Source of the DNA: Thalassospira indica
Lineage (GTDB): Bacteria; Pseudomonadota; Alphaproteobacteria; Rhodospirillales; Thalassospiraceae
Direction: 5' to 3'
Assembly: GCF_003403095.1 (NCBI RefSeq)
Contig: NZ_CP031555.1
Span: 2,274,001 to 2,338,000 of the forward strand
DNA length: 64,000 nt
Below the pieces are notes generated by a model. The model worked only from the letters and a program-made list of their open reading frames with translations, had not been told where the DNA came from and did not search any database. Below are positions 46,623 to 54,819 of the stretch, piece after piece. Numbering within the stretch: the first letter of the stretch is position 1; each line of letters starts with the position of its first letter. The position numbers and the translations under genes are program-made.

Positions 46623-47837
46623 TTGAAAGAGCATCATGAAACGGTCAATGCTTTCGGCACTGCAACCAAATCTGCCTTGCGTGCCATTGTGATCCTTTCT
46701 GACGAGATACCTGACCACCGTATTGCCGATCCTGCCCCGCGCATGATTGCGGCCGAGATTTATCGTGGCTCAAGCTATGGTCCCAAGCATCCGCTGGCGA
46801 TCCCGCGGGTGTCGCTGGTGGTGGATATGGTACATGCGCTGGGTTGGGTGGATGAAACCACCTATTTGACCGGGCCGGTGGCAACGCCCGACCAGCTCGC
46901 ACGGTTCCACGACCCGGACTATATTTCCGCCGTGATGCAAGCTGAGCGCGATCAATCGCTGCCAGATGATCTGATGGAGCGGTTTGGTCTGGGCAAGAAT
47001 GGCAATCCGATCTATCCGGAAATTTTCCGGCGTCCGGCGACTGCCGCCGGATCATCGGTGATGGCGGCCAACCTGATCAAAGATGGCGGGATCATTCATC
47101 ATCCGGCAGGGGGCACCCATCACGGTTTGCGCGATCGGGCATCGGGGTTCTGTTACTTCAACGATCCGGTTCTGGGCATTTATGCCTTGCTTGATAGCGG
47201 GTTGGACCGGGTGCTTTATGTCGATATCGACGCCCATCACGGTGACGGGGTGCAGATCGCCTTTGCCGAGGATGAACGCGTTCTGACCGTATCGATCCAT
47301 CAGGAAGACCTGTGGCCCAAAACCGGCGCAATTGATGACATTGCAGGCGGCATGGCGCGCAACCTTCCGATGCCGGGCGGCATGCATGATGATGAGATGC
47401 GTTTCATTCTTTTTGAATATTTGATTCCGCTTGGATTAAGTTTTGCACCTCAAGCTATTGTTTTACAATGTGGATGTGATACTCTTGCAGAGGATCCACT
47501 GTCCAGGCAGCTTTTGGGCAATCAGTCGATCTGGGAAGTCGCGGGGGCGATGACCCGATTGGCGCCCCGAAGTCTTGTTCTTGGCGGCGGAGGATATAGT
47601 CCATATGGCGTTGCACGCTGTTGGTCCGGGGTGTGGGCAACCATTAACGGGATCGAAATACCTGATGTGTTACCCATCACAGCGGAAAATATCCTGCGTG
47701 TCATAAAATGGGCGCATAGTCGTGGAAGACAGCCGGCAAGTGAGTTGTTCACAACGCTTGCGGATCCATGGCGGGGTGGCGCCATCCGGGACGAGGTCCG
47801 GGAGCGCGTCAAAAGACTAAGAGGATATGGGGTATGA
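46623..47837 (+). CDS. Histone deacetylase-family protein (acetylpolyamine amidohydrolase/AcuC-like)
   Basis: The 404-residue protein has the zinc-binding and catalytic features of the family: GGTHHGLRDRASGFCYFND, VLYVDIDAHHGDGVQ, ILQCGCDTLAEDP and LGGGGYSPYGVARCW. Such enzymes remove acetyl groups from polyamines or lysines. The start is unclear: the first in-frame start is TTG at 46623, and no ATG comes before residue 41. An ATG at 46636 is in another frame that soon ends. About 100 bases near 47400-47500 use AT-rich codons unlike the rest. It is coupled by ATGA to the next gene. Confidence 0.85.
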   Translation: MKEHHETVNAFGTATKSALRAIVILSDEIPDHRIADPAPRMIAAEIYRGSSYGPKHPLAIPRVSLVVDMVHALGWVDETTYLTGPVATPDQLARFHDPDYISAVMQAERDQSLPDDLMERFGLGKNGNPIYPEIFRRPATAAGSSVMAANLIKDGGIIHHPAGGTHHGLRDRASGFCYFNDPVLGIYALLDSGLDRVLYVDIDAHHGDGVQIAFAEDERVLTVSIHQEDLWPKTGAIDDIAGGMARNLPMPGGMHDDEMRFILFEYLIPLGLSFAPQAIVLQCGCDTLAEDPLSRQLLGNQSIWEVAGAMTRLAPRSLVLGGGGYSPYGVARCWSGVWATINGIEIPDVLPITAENILRVIKWAHSRGRQPASELFTTLADPWRGGAIRDEVRERVKRLRGYGV

Positions 47838-48280
47838 AGTCGTTCTTTCAGATGGCTTTGGTTGTGTGCTTTGTCAGCGCGGCGGTTGTTGCCGGGCTGA
47901 ATGCAAAGGCAACCGGTTATGAACGGTCGCGTCTTCTTGTTGATGGCGAAGTGTTCAATGTCGAACTGGCCATCACACCCGAAGAAAGGTCGCGCGGCCT
48001 GACGTTCCGAACCGAAATGGCTGAAGACGCCGGAATGCTGTTTGATTTCGGCGGACCACGCGACATTTCGATGTGGATGAAAAACACCTTTATCTCGCTT
48101 GATATGCTGTTCATCGCGGCCGACGGCACGATTGTCGGCATTGAAAAGCGTACCGTGCCGCAATCAGAAACCATCATTCCATCGCCAAAGCCTGTGCGCT
48201 TTGTGCTTGAACTCAATGGCGGTTCGTCTGACCGGATGGGGTTTGAGGTTGGCGAAAAGGTCGAAGGACTGCCGCGCTAG
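47834..48280 (+). CDS. DUF192 family exported protein
   Basis: The 148-residue protein starts with a signal peptide or membrane anchor (MALVVCFVSAAVVAGL). The DUF192 pattern follows: VELAITPEERSRGLTFRTEM, GMLFDFG, MWMKNTFISLDMLFI. Function of the family is unknown. It overlaps the HDAC-like gene by ATGA and has GAGGA upstream, so it is co-translated with it. Confidence 0.88.
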   Translation: MKSFFQMALVVCFVSAAVVAGLNAKATGYERSRLLVDGEVFNVELAITPEERSRGLTFRTEMAEDAGMLFDFGGPRDISMWMKNTFISLDMLFIAADGTIVGIEKRTVPQSETIIPSPKPVRFVLELNGGSSDRMGFEVGEKVEGLPR

Positions 48281-48320
48281 GCCGCGCCATCAATACGCCA
48301 GACAATCAATCAGCAATAGC

Positions 48321-48356
48321 AAGGCCGCAGGTGATATCTGCGGCCTTTGGTTTTTG
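48321..48356 (+). terminator. Terminator after the DUF192 gene
   Basis: A perfect 10-base-pair stem (AAGGCCGCAG/CTGCGGCCTT) is followed by TTGGTTTTT. Confidence 0.8.
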
Positions 48357-48430
48357 TGTGATATTTTCGAGAAAAACACGCAATGCGGTCTTGCCCACCC
48401 AGCAAGATGGTGCTAAATCCACATCCGCGT

Positions 48431-48507
48431 CGGGGAGTAGCGCAGTCTGGTAGCGTACCTGCTTTGGGAGCAGGGGGTCGCGAGTTCGAATCTCGCCTTC
48501 CCGACCA
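48431..48507 (+). tRNA. tRNA-Pro (anticodon TGG)
   Basis: The 77-base gene has the acceptor CGGGGAG paired with CTTCCCG, anticodon stem CCTGC/GCAGG with loop TTTGGGA (anticodon TGG), T-loop GTTCGAAT and an encoded CCA end. Confidence 0.95.
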
Positions 48508-48651
48508 TTTCCCCTTTTATCGTTTTTCGGATGCCCAACGGGATTTCCAAGTCACGATAAAAGGTGTAAAAGATGAACTGATAGCAGGGGTTAGAGAGGC
48601 CCGTTTAACTGCCATCATCATCTTATCCCGAAGGTCAAGACGAGGGTCCCG

Positions 48652-48945
48652 ATGAAGGTCCGTGTTTACAAACCTGCCAAGAACGCCATGCAGTCCGGTC
48701 AGGCTGCGACCAAGCACTGGGTCATGGAATTTGAACCGGGTGCGAAAAAGGTTGCCGATCAGCTGATGGGCTGGATCGGATCGACCGACACCCGTGGTCA
48801 GGTCCGCATGTATTTCGAAACCCTCGAAGAAGCGCAGGCCTTTGCCGCCAAGCACAAGCTGGTCGCGGACATCGAAATGCCGAAACCGCGCAAACTTCAG
48901 CTCAAGGCCTATGCCGATAACTTCGCGTTCAAACGCGTCGTCTGA
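48652..48945 (+). CDS. NDUFS4-like respiratory complex I accessory subunit
   Basis: The 97-residue protein belongs to the ETC complex I subunit family seen in alphaproteobacteria and mitochondria. Conserved parts are VRVYKPAKNAMQSGQAAT, WVMEFEP, MGWIGSTDT and LKAYADNFAFKR. It stabilises NADH:ubiquinone oxidoreductase at the matrix/cytoplasmic side. GAGGG precedes the start. It stands alone between two tRNA genes. Confidence 0.92.
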   Translation: MKVRVYKPAKNAMQSGQAATKHWVMEFEPGAKKVADQLMGWIGSTDTRGQVRMYFETLEEAQAFAAKHKLVADIEMPKPRKLQLKAYADNFAFKRVV

Positions 48946-48977
48946 TCTGGCACTCGCCAGCGTATTTGACCAATTCT

Positions 48978-49000
48978 CGGGGCGGATTTCCGCCCCGTTT
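48978..49000 (+). terminator. Terminator-like hairpin after the NDUFS4-like gene
   Basis: An eight-base-pair stem (CGGGGCGG/CCGCCCCG) with loop ATTT is followed by only three T residues. Confidence 0.55.
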
Positions 49001-49087
49001 CGTCTGACAGGGGACGTTAAAGCCTGTGAAGACAGTCGGGCAGGCGTCCAATGCCATGCCCCGGGGTTCGTAACCACCCCACCCAGC

Positions 49088-49164
49088 GGTCCCTTAGCTC
49101 AACTGGATAGAGCAACAGACTTCTAATCTGTAGGTTGCAGGTTCGAGTCCTGCAGGGATCGCCA
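49088..49164 (+). tRNA. tRNA-Arg (anticodon TCT)
   Basis: The 77-base gene has acceptor GGTCCCT paired with AGGGATC, anticodon stem ACAGA/TCTGT with loop CTTCTAA (anticodon TCT), T-arm GCAGG/CCTGC with TTCGAGT and an encoded CCA end. A region of foreign appearance begins right after it. Confidence 0.95.
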
Positions 49165-49649
49165 TTTTTATTCTTGTTTTTCAATCGTTTGGTGGTGATC
49201 GCCCAACCAACCAAAAAGTGAGTTAGGCACTGTGGGCGTGATATTGGAGCTAGGTCAGAAAGGAGGCCATGCCAAAGTGCTTGAATGCCTTGGCCGGGCT
49301 TGTGATGAACCGTTTTCGGATCTGCTCAAGGCTAAGGTCTATAAGCTGCGCAACAGCGTGATGTGCCTGCAGGGAGGGGGCTTCGTGAATACGAGGATCG
49401 CCCGGTGATCGAGGATATCCTGATTGGCTAAGTGACGCGCTTTAAGATGGCTCGCCCGGGGATGATCTGGCCACGCGAACGCTTTTAGCGGATCTTTCTG
49501 GGTGATGGCGATACCAAAGACATCCATATGCTTAAGGCCAAGCTCGAACGCGGGTGCTGCCGTGCGGCGGCTGAGGGTCCCGTTGGTCGCATCGCCATGT
49601 CGAGGCCAAATACCGATTTCAACTCGATGATTTTGCGGGCGGCGTGATG
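49165..49649. other. Region of decayed genes downstream of tRNA-Arg
   Basis: This 485-base stretch has no intact gene. It holds pieces that read like protein but are broken by frameshifts and stops. I found no second copy of the tRNA-Arg 3' end that would mark an attachment site. Confidence 0.5.
49232..49640 (+). pseudogene. Decayed gene fragments, family not recognised
   Basis: From 49232 one frame reads GHAKVLECLGRACDEPFSDL until a stop at about 49408. From 49405 another frame continues with RFKMARPGMIWPRERF and LGDGDTKDIHMLKAKLERG, with in-frame stops inside. The pieces look like a single degraded gene of phage or plasmid type, but I cannot name it. Confidence 0.4.
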
Positions 49650-50228
49650 TTAGCTGTTGAGCTGTTCTTCTATTGCTTTGATGAGTTCGCGCGCCTGACT
49701 ATCCAGATTTTTAATGATTTTTTGCTGATTTTCATTGAACGATACGTTCGACATCGTAAAGAGGCCCCCTGTGTGATCTCGCGAGACGCTCGTTATGAAG
49801 AGGTTCACTCGCTGTCTAAGACGGATGGCAGCGTTTGCGATGCTATCGTCAATTTCGGCGGGGATTTCTGGGAAATTGTGCGAGTTGAAAACTCCAAGGA
49901 TGAACTCCACTCGACCTTTATTTACTTGGAAATCCTCATTGATCACTGCTCGCGTAGTGAAGGTGATCATTTGCGTTTGTGCTTTGAGTTCTTGCATAAA
50001 CCTCTTTGCGAGTGTTTTTTTGTTATCAGAACTTACTTGAATTTGGTGATTGATCTGCATTTTTGCGGAGCTGTAGGCAAATGCCCCACCCACAAGCCCC
50101 AGAAATCCGGCGACCAATGTTTCACCGGTCCAGTCAACAAAGCCGTTGCGTGCGATTACGCCGCATATAAAGCCTCCCAGACACGCCCCGATGATTGGTA
50201 TGGCCTCACTAAACTTGGGGATATTCAT
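49650..50228 (-). CDS. Membrane protein of unknown function in the tRNA-Arg island
   Basis: The 192-residue protein has two hydrophobic helices near the N-terminus (about residues 8-25 and 35-55) and a long helical C-terminal part rich in Gln, Asn, Lys and Glu that may form coiled coils. GGAG lies six bases before the ATG at 50228. Codon use is more AT-rich than in the surrounding genes, consistent with transfer. A long plus-strand frame over it is an antisense shadow. No family is recognised. Confidence 0.65.
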   Translation of the reverse strand: MNIPKFSEAIPIIGACLGGFICGVIARNGFVDWTGETLVAGFLGLVGGAFAYSSAKMQINHQIQVSSDNKKTLAKRFMQELKAQTQMITFTTRAVINEDFQVNKGRVEFILGVFNSHNFPEIPAEIDDSIANAAIRLRQRVNLFITSVSRDHTGGLFTMSNVSFNENQQKIIKNLDSQARELIKAIEEQLNS

Positions 50229-50620
50229 TGTCGCTCCGTTTTAAAAATCCTGATCGTTAAAGTTTCGACCGCAGGTTCAGCAACGTCAAGCTATCTCAAG
50301 GGGGGCGTGAAGCCGGCTAAGCGCAAAGTGAACAAGGGCGCGATGATGCTCGGCGGTCGATCTGGCGAGGTCGATTGGGAGCGCTCTGACGAAAACCAGT
50401 TTTACCCGACGCCGCCAGAAGCAACCTAGGCACTTATCCGGGCCATAAAATATAGGAATGTGCATGTGGTGATGGTTGGTTGGCGCGCGTTCCGCAGCAC
50501 CACGGCTGTGAGGTCATCGGCACAGATCTGATTGATCGCGGCTATGGCGAGGGCGGGATTGATTTTCTTGCCACGCTACAGGCGATCTGCATAGACAAAT
50601 GGGATTTGGAAACTTTGAAC
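50229..50620. other. Stretch holding the methyltransferase remnant
   Basis: This 392-base stretch contains the remnant at 50307-50572 and no intact gene. It lies between the island's membrane protein and the yitT-like gene. Confidence 0.5.
50307..50572 (+). pseudogene. Phage-type SAM-dependent DNA methyltransferase, decayed remnant
   Basis: A GTG at 50307, preceded by AAGGGGGG, starts a frame with GAMMLGGRSGEVDW and ENQFYPTPPEAT, typical of the N-terminus of phage adenine/DNA methyltransferases. It ends early at 50429. A second piece in another frame (50480-50572) continues with HHGCEVIGTDLIDRGYGEGG, the usual SAM-binding continuation. The middle, with the expected catalytic context, is missing. 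This marks an old phage or genomic-island insertion. Confidence 0.7.
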
Positions 50621-51283
50621 TTAACGTGCCGAAAAATACCGCCCCGGACGATGATTCAGTGCGATGATCAGGTTGAGGATGACAGCGCCCAGGATTGAGA
50701 GCAGGACCTTGTCGAAGGGCAGGGTCAGGAAGGCGCAGACGAGGATCACCATGTCGACGGCGAGCTGGAAGTAACCGGCGCGGATGTTGAAGTTTTCCTG
50801 AAGGTACAGCGCCAGAATATTGACCCCGCCAAGGCCGGCGCGATGGCGAAACAGCATGAGCAGGCCAATCCCCATCAGCGCACCCCCGGCAACCGCGGCA
50901 TAGATCGGGTTCAGTGTGTTGAATTCCACCAGCATCGGAGTCAGTTTCGAGAAGGCCGAGACCAGACCAACGGCCATGAAGGTCTTGATGGTGAAGGCCT
51001 TGCCCATGCGCTTAAACGCCAGCCAGTAGAACGGCAGGTTGATCAGAAAGAAGATCACGCCAAACGACAGCCCGGTGGCATGTTCAATCAGAAGGGCGGC
51101 CCCGGCGGTACTGCCGGTGACAAGGATGCTTTCGCTATAAAGCGTGACACCAAGCGACACCACCATGGTTCCCAGCAACAGGGCCAGCACATCCTCATAC
51201 GGGCGATGGGCGATATCGTCCTTTTTGGGTGTTTCGCTGGTTGCGGTCGGGGCGGTTTTATCGTTGGTGTTTGCGGTACTCAT
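50621..51283 (-). CDS. YitT-family membrane protein
   Basis: The 220-residue protein has about five hydrophobic segments and the YitT pattern (AALLIEHATGLSFGVIFFLINLPFYWLAFKRMG, and RHRAGLGGVNILALYLQ). It is an inner-membrane protein of unknown function. The ATG at 51283 is chosen over an upstream in-frame TTG; the ribosome site is weak. Confidence 0.85.
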   Translation of the reverse strand: MSTANTNDKTAPTATSETPKKDDIAHRPYEDVLALLLGTMVVSLGVTLYSESILVTGSTAGAALLIEHATGLSFGVIFFLINLPFYWLAFKRMGKAFTIKTFMAVGLVSAFSKLTPMLVEFNTLNPIYAAVAGGALMGIGLLMLFRHRAGLGGVNILALYLQENFNIRAGYFQLAVDMVILVCAFLTLPFDKVLLSILGAVILNLIIALNHRPGRYFSAR

Positions 51284-51405
51284 AAGCGGTGTGCTGCCAG
51301 TTGGTTGATTAGATTGAATTAAAATACGCTTTTCGCAGGTGCGAAACAAGCTGTGTGCAAGATCGCGGCGTAAATCGCGTGTTTTTGATGTAACGGTGTC
51401 GCCAA

Positions 51406-51438
51406 ACGCAAAAGACCGGCTTAAAGCAAGCCGGTCTT
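51406..51438 (-). terminator. Terminator after the aldo/keto reductase gene
   Basis: A perfect 11-base-pair stem (AAGACCGGCTT/AAGCCGGTCTT) is followed on the minus strand by TTTTGCGTTT. Confidence 0.75.
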
Positions 51439-51479
51439 GGTAATTTTGTATGTTTGTTCGCCGTTACGCCGGATGGTGA

Positions 51480-52310
51480 TCAGGCGGCCTTGTCCCATTC
51501 CGGGGCGAAGGACGGATCAATCAGGCGGCCATTTGGATTGGCAAGATCATGGATTGCTTCCATGTCGTTTTTCGAAAGCTCGAAATCAAAGATATCGAAA
51601 TTGGCCGCGGCATTTTTGGGCGAACCCGATTTCGGGATCGCCATGACGCTGTCTTGTTGCAGCAACCAGCGCAGGGTGACCTGCACGGGGGACTTGCCGT
51701 ATTTTTCACCGATGGCCTTAAGCGTTGCGTCCTTCATGACATTGCCACGCGCAATCGGGCAATAGGCCGTCAACAGCATGTCATGCGCGCGTACGCTTTC
51801 GAGTACCTTGGACTGATCGAGATAGGGGTGATATTCGACCTGATTGACCGTCAGCGGCGCATCGGTCAGGGACACGGCCTGATCAATCAGGGCGGTCGGG
51901 AAGTTTGAAATCCCGATCAGGCGCGTCATGCCGAGGTTTTTGACCTCGTTCAAGGCTGCCATGGTTTCTTCAAGCGGCACGTCATCGGTCGGCCAATGCA
52001 GCAGCAACAGATCAACATGGTCGAGATCAAGCTTGCGCAGGCTTTCGACCACGGAGGTCTGCAAATCACCGCTTTGGAATTTGTCGTACCAGACCTTGGT
52101 GGTCAGGAAGTAGTCATCGCGTGCAAGGCCGGAATTTTTCAAGCCCTGACCAACGCCCTGTTCGTTGTGATACATCTGGGCGGTATCGAAATGGCGATAG
52201 CCGATCTTGGCGGCCTCAGCGATCATTTTCGCCGCTTCGTCGTTGTTGAGCTCGTATGTCCCAAAGCCAAGGGCCGGGATTTTAGTGTCCTGCCAGTTCC
52301 GGTAAATCAT
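51480..52310 (-). CDS. Aldo/keto reductase (2,5-diketo-D-gluconate reductase-like)
   Basis: The 276-residue enzyme has the family's catalytic set: Asp in GYRHFDTAQMY, Tyr in the same segment, Lys in LTTKVW and His in LLLHWP. The NADPH-binding C-terminal part includes AIPKSGSPKNAAANFDIF. It resembles DkgB. It reduces aldehydes or ketones; substrate is unknown. A GGGGG site precedes the ATG. Confidence 0.88.
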   Translation of the reverse strand: MIYRNWQDTKIPALGFGTYELNNDEAAKMIAEAAKIGYRHFDTAQMYHNEQGVGQGLKNSGLARDDYFLTTKVWYDKFQSGDLQTSVVESLRKLDLDHVDLLLLHWPTDDVPLEETMAALNEVKNLGMTRLIGISNFPTALIDQAVSLTDAPLTVNQVEYHPYLDQSKVLESVRAHDMLLTAYCPIARGNVMKDATLKAIGEKYGKSPVQVTLRWLLQQDSVMAIPKSGSPKNAAANFDIFDFELSKNDMEAIHDLANPNGRLIDPSFAPEWDKAA

Positions 52311-52646
52311 GCTGCTTTACCCCCTTGTTTCGTTTGATTGTTGTGATTTTGGGTCTTCGCGGTGTCATGTGCAAATGACGATCCGGTGTCAGTTTGCCCG
52401 ATTTGCGCCAGATTTAGTGCGCATGTCGCCGATCGCAACCTGTACATCAGGATGGTACGGGCTGTGCAATTGGCGAGAGGCCCGGGGCAGCCCCGTTTGC
52501 GGGTGGGGATTTTCAGGCAAAGAAAAAGGGCGACCAAACTAATGGGTCGCCCGAAGTTCAGGACTTAGAGTGAGGCTGTATCAAGCCAAGAACGAGATTG
52601 CCGCAAATCGCGGGGGTGATCCTTGATGTGGCTCAAACACGGTCGA
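52311..52646. other. Intergenic region upstream of the aldo/keto reductase gene
   Basis: This 336-base stretch contains the likely promoter of the leftward aldo/keto reductase gene and, at 52519-52552, the terminator of the leftward zinc operon. I see no supportable gene. Confidence 0.5.
52519..52552 (-). terminator. Terminator of the hisI-COG0523 operon
   Basis: An eight-base-pair stem (GGGCGACC/GGTCGCCC) is followed on the minus strand by TTTTTCTTT. Confidence 0.8.
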
Positions 52647-53750
52647 TTATTCTTTGACCGTATTGCCATCATTGGTTTCACTGACCGCGGCATTAAGGTG
52701 ATAAAGCGATTCACGGATCACCTGGGGCCCAAGATCCTTGGTAATGAAGACGATCTTGGATCTATGATCATCGCTTGGCCAGGCGGGCAGGGATGCCGGC
52801 GGATGGAAGACATGCTGCACGGCATGAATGGCGACAGGCGCATCTTCGCCGACCAGATTAAGGATTCCCTTTACGCGCAAAAGGCTCTCGCCGCGCATCT
52901 GGGTAAAGATTTCGGCCCAGGTGACAAAGGCGTCCCAATGGATCGGTTCGTCAAAGGTGATGCAGAAGGATCGGATGTGGTCGTCATGGCGGTTGACGTC
53001 GTGGCTGTGATCATGATGCCCGTGATCGTCATGATGATGGTTATGCGCATCACCATGCTGCTCATAGGCTTCGTCGCGCAGCCACTTCTGCACATCCATG
53101 CTTTTGGTTGTCGGGTCATACAGCCCGGCATTGAACAGCTTTGAAACCGCAATGTCGCCATTGATCACCGGATAGATCGGGGCAGCCGGATTAAGCGCGC
53201 GCAGGCGGGTTTCAAGGGCTGTGCGCGTGGCGTCATCGGCCAGATCGGCCTTGGTCATCAGGATGCGGTCGGCAACAGCCGCCTGCTTAACACTTTCGGG
53301 ATGGTTATCAAGTTGGCCTGCGCCATGGATCGCATCGACCGTGGTCACCACGCTATCCAGGCGGAACTTGGTGGTCAGAAGCGGGTCGGTCATCAGGGTG
53401 TGGAGGATCGGGGCCGGGTCGGCAAGGCCGGTGGTTTCAATGATCACCCGATCAAATTCCGGGATTTCACCGCGCGTGCGTTTGACAAACAAATCACGCA
53501 GACCCGAAATCAGATCACCGCGCACCGAACAACAGATACAGCCGGAATTGAGCAACACCACATCTTCGGACACTTCGCGCACCAGAAGATGATCCAGCCC
53601 GATTTCGCCGAACTCGTTGATCAGGACCGCCGTCTTATCCATGCCATCCTGGGTCAGCAGGGCATTCAAAAGCGTGGTCTTGCCACTGCCCAGAAAGCCG
53701 GTGATGACGGTGGTGGCGATGCGGTCAAACTGTTCGTTGGAAAGGGCCAT
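52647..53750 (-). CDS. COG0523-family metal-chaperone GTPase (CobW/ZigA-like)
   Basis: The 367-residue protein has the P-loop GFLGSGKT (18-25), the metal-binding CICC (71-74) and the guanine-specificity motif MTKADL. A His/Asp-rich stretch in the middle (about residues 230-260) can bind zinc. Known Zur-controlled members deliver zinc to key enzymes when zinc is scarce. It follows hisI and probably shares its Zur-like control. The start is ATG at 53750; a TTG at 53756 is in frame. Confidence 0.9.
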   Translation of the reverse strand: MALSNEQFDRIATTVITGFLGSGKTTLLNALLTQDGMDKTAVLINEFGEIGLDHLLVREVSEDVVLLNSGCICCSVRGDLISGLRDLFVKRTRGEIPEFDRVIIETTGLADPAPILHTLMTDPLLTTKFRLDSVVTTVDAIHGAGQLDNHPESVKQAAVADRILMTKADLADDATRTALETRLRALNPAAPIYPVINGDIAVSKLFNAGLYDPTTKSMDVQKWLRDEAYEQHGDAHNHHHDDHGHHDHSHDVNRHDDHIRSFCITFDEPIHWDAFVTWAEIFTQMRGESLLRVKGILNLVGEDAPVAIHAVQHVFHPPASLPAWPSDDHRSKIVFITKDLGPQVIRESLYHLNAAVSETNDGNTVKE

Positions 53751-53792
53751 GATCAATCAGGTCTTTTACGCTGTTCTTGTTTCTGGTGGGGC

Positions 53793-54191
53793 TTACTTCT
53801 TGCCGTAAAGCTCTTCGGTCGAAACTTCCGGTTCGGAAATCACGACTTCCTTGCCATCGCGGGCAGCGAAATAGAAACAGTTGTGCCGTCCGGTGTGGCA
53901 GGCAACGCCAATCTGATCGACCTCGACCAGAATGGTGTCCATGTCACAATCATAGCGAAAATCGACAAGTTTCTGCACCTGACCGGAGCTTTCACCCTTG
54001 CGCCAAAGTTTCCCGCGGGAGCGTGAGAAATAACACACCCGGCCGGTTTCAAGCGTTTCAAGCACGGCATCGCGGTTCATCCAGGCCATCATCAGGATCT
54101 CACCGCTGTCATGTTGCTGGGCGATTGCCGGAATCAGGCCGTTTTCGTTGAATTTCAGTTTGTCGGCAATCAGTGCATTTGAGCCCGTCAT
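53793..54191 (-). CDS. hisI: Phosphoribosyl-AMP cyclohydrolase
   Basis: HisI opens the ring of phosphoribosyl-AMP in histidine synthesis. The 132-residue protein has the zinc/magnesium site YDCDMDTILVEVDQIGVACHTG with Cys and Asp ligands, and CFYFAARDG. Its place beside a COG0523 GTPase and zur, away from other his genes, suggests a second copy used under zinc limitation, though a main hisI elsewhere cannot be excluded. Confidence 0.92.
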   Translation of the reverse strand: MTGSNALIADKLKFNENGLIPAIAQQHDSGEILMMAWMNRDAVLETLETGRVCYFSRSRGKLWRKGESSGQVQKLVDFRYDCDMDTILVEVDQIGVACHTGRHNCFYFAARDGKEVVISEPEVSTEELYGKK

Positions 54192-54241
54192 GGGGAAGCT
54201 CCGGTCGATGGTGGTTGACTTTTGACGTTCGGCGCGTCAGA

Positions 54242-54262
54242 AAATGATATATTATAACATTT
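54242..54262. promoter_or_regulatory. Zur-box-like palindrome
   Basis: The 21-base sequence AAATGATATATTATAACATTT is nearly palindromic, with one mismatched pair apart from the centre. It matches the known pattern of alphaproteobacterial Zur sites (ATGTTATA-type half sites). It lies between the divergent hisI and zur genes and could repress both when zinc is plentiful. Confidence 0.75.
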
Positions 54263-54342
54263 CATCAGATGCCACGGCTTTTTGAAATTGGTTGGGTCGA
54301 ACCCGCCGAAACCAGATTGCCGTCGATACGAGATATTCAGCT

Positions 54343-54819
54343 ATGAGCGATCTTTTCCCCCGCAAGGGCCACGATCACGACAGATGTGTGCATAGCGCAC
54401 TTGCGCAGGCAGAGAAAGTCTGTGACAGCGAAAATGCCCGTTTTACCGATATGCGCCGCAAGGTCTTTACCCTGATCTGGCAATCGCACAAGGCGGTGAC
54501 GGCCTATGAGTTGCTTGATGCGCTAACCGCCGAAGGGCAGCGGGTGCAGCCGCCAACCGTTTATCGCGCGCTGGAATTCCTGACCGAGCTTGGGTTGGTA
54601 CACCGGATTGAGTCGCTTAATGCCTATTTCGGGTGTGACCGGCCTGATTGCGAACATCTGGGGCAGTATTTCATCTGCACCGATTGCGGGCGCGTGGCCG
54701 AGGCGGTCAACGAGGATATGAGCAACGCTGTGCGCAAGGCAGCCCGCAGTGTTGGCTTTACCATTCAGGCGACCACGGTCGAGATCAAGGGGCTGTGCCA
54801 TGACTGCGCCACTCATTGA
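54343..54819 (+). CDS. zur: Fur-family zinc regulator Zur
   Basis: The 158-residue protein has a winged-helix N-terminal part ([35 protein letters not shown]) and a dimerisation/metal part with the structural-zinc cysteine pairs CTDC and CHDC. It probably represses zinc uptake genes. The ATG at 54343 is used; the ribosome site is weak. It overlaps znuC by 20 bases. Confidence 0.92.
   Translation: MSDLFPRKGHDHDRCVHSALAQAEKVCDSENARFTDMRRKVFTLIWQSHKAVTAYELLDALTAEGQRVQPPTVYRALEFLTELGLVHRIESLNAYFGCDRPDCEHLGQYFICTDCGRVAEAVNEDMSNAVRKAARSVGFTIQATTVEIKGLCHDCATH

Noticed and set aside
49644..50429. A long plus-strand frame of 261 codons in the tRNA-Arg island
   Set aside because: It lies antisense to the minus-strand membrane gene, which has a good ribosome site and transmembrane pattern. 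Only its last part (from 50307) carries a real remnant.
49165..50620. A direct repeat of the tRNA-Arg 3' end marking an attachment site
   Set aside because: I searched the island by eye and found no second copy of the GTTCGAGTCCTGCAG sequence.
52623..53144. A plus-strand frame across the COG0523 gene
   Set aside because: The region codes for the conserved GTPase on the minus strand. The plus frame arises from His/Asp-rich codons.
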